Part shown: positions 7,039-8,813 of the stretch, piece after piece
How the letters are laid out: every line of letters starts with the position of its first letter
Numbering within the stretch: position 1 is the stretch's first letter
Source of the DNA: Beijerinckiaceae bacterium
GTDB lineage: Bacteria; Pseudomonadota; Alphaproteobacteria; Rhizobiales; Beijerinckiaceae
NCBI GenBank assembly: GCA_947456315.1
Contig: CANGRU010000048.1
Span: 1 to 8,813, forward strand
Length of the DNA: 8,813 nt
Direction of reading: 5' to 3'
Position numbers and translations under genes: made by a program
The notes under the pieces: generated by a model
The model's input: the letters and a program-made list of their open reading frames with translations, nothing else
What the model was told of the DNA's origin: nothing
Databases searched by the model: none

Positions 7039-7132
7039 CGGCCTCGTGCGGTCCTCAAAATACCTGACGTGCCTAACTTCCTAGCATGGGTTTCGGCTGG
7101 CTAGAAGATCATCTTCCCTACGCAATTTCCGG
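7039..7132. promoter_or_regulatory. Spacer between regA and the aminotransferase gene, with inverted repeats
   Basis: The 94-bp gap separates two leftward units and should hold the aminotransferase-potF promoter if the pair is not read through from regA. It contains a 13-bp palindrome, GAAGAT-C-ATCTTC (7104-7116). It also contains an overlapping longer inverted repeat, CTTCCTAGC (7077-7085) with GCTAGAAG (7100-7107), which has one bulged C. Neither is followed by a T run on the minus strand, so I do not call a terminator. I found no credible -35/-10 pair. Confidence 0.35.
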
Positions 7133-7708
7133 TCAGCGTGGCGCGCGCTTGGCCAGAATACGCTGCAACGTGCGTCGGTGCATATTGAGGCGTCGTGCTG
7201 TCTCAGAGACATTGCGTCCGCACAATTCATAAATGCGCTGGATGTGCTCCCAGCGCACGCGATCGGCCGACATCGGATTTTCAGGCAATTCCGACTTGTC
7301 ATGCTTGATAGCCATCAAAGCATTGTAAATTTCATCCGCATCTGCGGGCTTGGCGAGATAGTCAAAAGCGCCAAGCTTCACAGCCGTAACGGCGGTGGCG
7401 ATATTGCCATAGCCCGTGAGAATAATGCCGCGTGAATCGGGTCGCAGGGCCTTGAGCTCGGAAATAACATCGAGCCCGTTCCCATCGCCCAATCGCATGT
7501 CGATGATAGCAAAGGCGGGCGCGGATGTGCGAATGGCTGCAAGACCTTCTGCCACGGACTCCGCTGGCGTGACCTGAAAGCCCCGCGTTTCCATCGCGCG
7601 AGACAGGCGCGTCAAAAAAGGCCGGTCGTCGTCGGCAATCAGCAATGTCTTGTCTTCGAGGCCAGAGACGCCACTCGGATTTTCGGCGAGTTTCGAGCTA
7701 TCCATCAT
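7133..7708 (-). CDS. regA: RegA/ActR/PrrA-family redox response regulator
   Basis: This is the DNA-binding partner of the RegB/PrrB/ActS kinase, a global regulator that adjusts respiration, carbon and nitrogen fixation, and in phototrophs photosynthesis genes, to redox state. The 191-residue protein has a receiver domain (about 20-135) with acidic residues Asp26-Asp28, the phosphorylated Asp70 in AIIDMRLGDGNG, Thr98 and Lys120. A short linker leads to a Fis-type helix-turn-helix near the C-terminus, NVSETARRLNMHRRTLQRIL (166-185), which is nearly invariant in this family and makes the assignment secure. Its ATG at 7708 overlaps the regB stop as ATGA, so translation is probably coupled to regB. 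A second ATG follows directly at 7705, so the true start could be one codon later. GAGG about 8 nt upstream can serve either. In rhizobia the same gene is called actR or regR. Confidence 0.96.
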   Translation of the reverse strand: MMDSSKLAENPSGVSGLEDKTLLIADDDRPFLTRLSRAMETRGFQVTPAESVAEGLAAIRTSAPAFAIIDMRLGDGNGLDVISELKALRPDSRGIILTGYGNIATAVTAVKLGAFDYLAKPADADEIYNALMAIKHDKSELPENPMSADRVRWEHIQRIYELCGRNVSETARRLNMHRRTLQRILAKRAPR

Positions 7709-8813
7709 GTTTCCATCCTCGGTTTCCCTTGGATATAGGCCTGTATCGCGGCGTTTCCATCCTCCGGCCCATCTTGTGAGCGCGTGGGCTCAAACAGACT
7801 GCGTGGCCAGGCAACCGAAATGCGCGCACCCGACTGGGGCTGGGGCCTGTTGGAGACAACAACACTGGCGCCTGAACGCTCGAGCAGCGTTTTTGCAATA
7901 AAGAGCCCGAGGCCCAACCCGCCCTCGTCCGACTTGGCCCGACGATCCAGACCTTTTGTCGAAATATAAGGATCACCCAAGCGCGACAGGACTTCAGGCT
8001 GAAAACCGGGGCCGTCATCTTCAATCGTCAATCGCACCTGGGCCGCGCCCCAGCGAATATGAATGCCAACATAGGAGCCGGCAAAATCGATGGCGTTTTC
8101 GACAAGATTGCCAAGGCCGTACAGAATGCCCGGGTTGCGCTGGCAGACGGGCTCAGGACCATCGCCTGACTTTTCTGTCACAATTTTAACGCCAAAATCC
8201 CGTTGCGGTGCAATGACTTCTTCAACCAGCACCGAGATTGTCATGCGGTCAAGCATGGTGCCCGTGTCGTTCCCCAATGATGCCAATTTGCCAAGAATGG
8301 TCCGGCATCGCTGAACCTCCTGTGCGAGCAAAGCGACATCGGCAGCCGCCTCGCTTTCATCTGGCAAAAGTTTGGCGAGATCCTTCACGACCAAGGTGAT
8401 GGTGGCGAGCGGCGTGCCGAGTTCATGGGCGGCTGCAGCTGCAAGCCCATCAAGCTGGGTGAGATGCTGTTCGCGAGCCAGAACAAGTTCGGTGGCCGCC
8501 AGTGCATCCGATAGGCGACGCGCTTCATCGGCAACCCGAGCGGCATAAATCCCGATAAATGCCGTGCCCAAAACAATGGCGATCCAAATGCCCGCCATAT
8601 ACAGGCCCGGCAGCGCCATGGGTTCACCCAGCCGCCAGGGCAGGGGATAGTGAAACAGGGTCAGGAAGCTCGCCATAGCGACAACCAATGCACCCAGCAA
8701 AAGTGTCGCGGCGCCGTTGAGCGAAACAGCCGCAATCATGACCGGCGCCAGAAACAGCATGGCAAAAGGATTTTGCAGGCCGCCCGTCAAAAACAACAGG
8801 CCGGAAAGCTGCA
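7705..8813 (-). CDS. regB: RegB/ActS/PrrB-family redox sensor histidine kinase, missing N-terminus (cut by right edge)
   Basis: This is the membrane-bound kinase that senses the quinone pool and redox state and phosphorylates RegA. The 368 visible residues begin inside the sensor domain, with the family's quinone-binding heptapeptide GGxxNPF as GGLQNPF (codons 8764-8784). Three hydrophobic segments follow, matching the last three of the six membrane helices known for RegB. Next come the phospho-acceptor His in AAAAHELGTPLATI (codon 8425-8427), the conserved redox-active Cys in EVQRCRTIL (codon 8305-8307), the N box LVENAIDFA, the G1 box IEDDGPGF and the G2 box GGLGLGLFIAKTL. The frame is open to the right edge; the TTG at 8796 is an internal leucine, not the start. 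The gene overlaps regA by 4 bp (ATGA). A proline- and glutamine-rich C-terminal tail of about 30 residues follows the ATPase domain. Confidence 0.96.
   Translation of the reverse strand, partial: QLSGLLFLTGGLQNPFAMLFLAPVMIAAVSLNGAATLLLGALVVAMASFLTLFHYPLPWRLGEPMALPGLYMAGIWIAIVLGTAFIGIYAARVADEARRLSDALAATELVLAREQHLTQLDGLAAAAAHELGTPLATITLVVKDLAKLLPDESEAAADVALLAQEVQRCRTILGKLASLGNDTGTMLDRMTISVLVEEVIAPQRDFGVKIVTEKSGDGPEPVCQRNPGILYGLGNLVENAIDFAGSYVGIHIRWGAAQVRLTIEDDGPGFQPEVLSRLGDPYISTKGLDRRAKSDEGGLGLGLFIAKTLLERSGASVVVSNRPQPQSGARISVAWPRSLFEPTRSQDGPEDGNAAIQAYIQGKPRMET

Noticed and set aside
8794..8796. TTG at 8796 as the start of regB.
   Set aside because: The quinone-binding motif and hydrophobic segment begin at once, and RegB proteins have three membrane helices before this point; the frame stays open to the window edge.

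Overview
The window looks like a piece of an alphaproteobacterial chromosome, most likely from the Hyphomicrobiales (rhizobia and relatives). Three things point there. A fpg/mutM gene is divergent from a ubiE-ubiB-coaBC run, which is a familiar alphaproteobacterial neighbourhood. The MutM zinc finger has the CX4C spacing I associate with that class. A RegB/RegA (ActS/ActR, PrrB/PrrA) redox two-component pair is present with its diagnostic motifs. Hand-counted GC is about 52-53% in the sampled parts of ubiE, ubiB and potF, about 58% in the TctC-like gene and about 63% in mutM. I cannot name the genus.

Layout, left to right. Positions 1-2715 hold a leftward cluster, transcribed ubiE -> ubiB -> coaBC: the C-methyltransferase and the atypical kinase-like protein of ubiquinone synthesis, then the start of the bifunctional coenzyme A enzyme, which runs off the left edge. 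A 98-bp divergent intergenic region (2716-2813) separates it from rightward mutM (2814-3695, formamidopyrimidine-DNA glycosylase). Next comes a rightward gene for a secreted TctC/Bug-like solute-binding protein (3752-4756). It converges on a leftward pair at 4785-7038: a class I/II aminotransferase followed 10 bp later by a PotF/PotD-type polyamine-binding protein. A single strong hairpin at 4761-4783 sits between the two convergent units and probably terminates both. From 7133 to the right edge lie regA and regB, leftward, with an ATGA overlap; regB lacks its N-terminus because the window ends.

Functionally this is mostly housekeeping: quinone and CoA synthesis, repair of oxidised bases, and global redox control. 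Between these sits a small accessory block containing two periplasmic binding proteins without their membrane partners and an aminotransferase. Coding density is high, with no gene-free stretch above 100 bp. I see no RNA genes, insertion sequences, CRISPR arrays, prophage genes or broken genes. I did not find a convincing undescribed system. The points most worth a second look are the GC jump at mutM, the aminotransferase-potF pair, the orphan binding proteins, and the closeness of a quinone-sensing kinase to ubiquinone synthesis genes.
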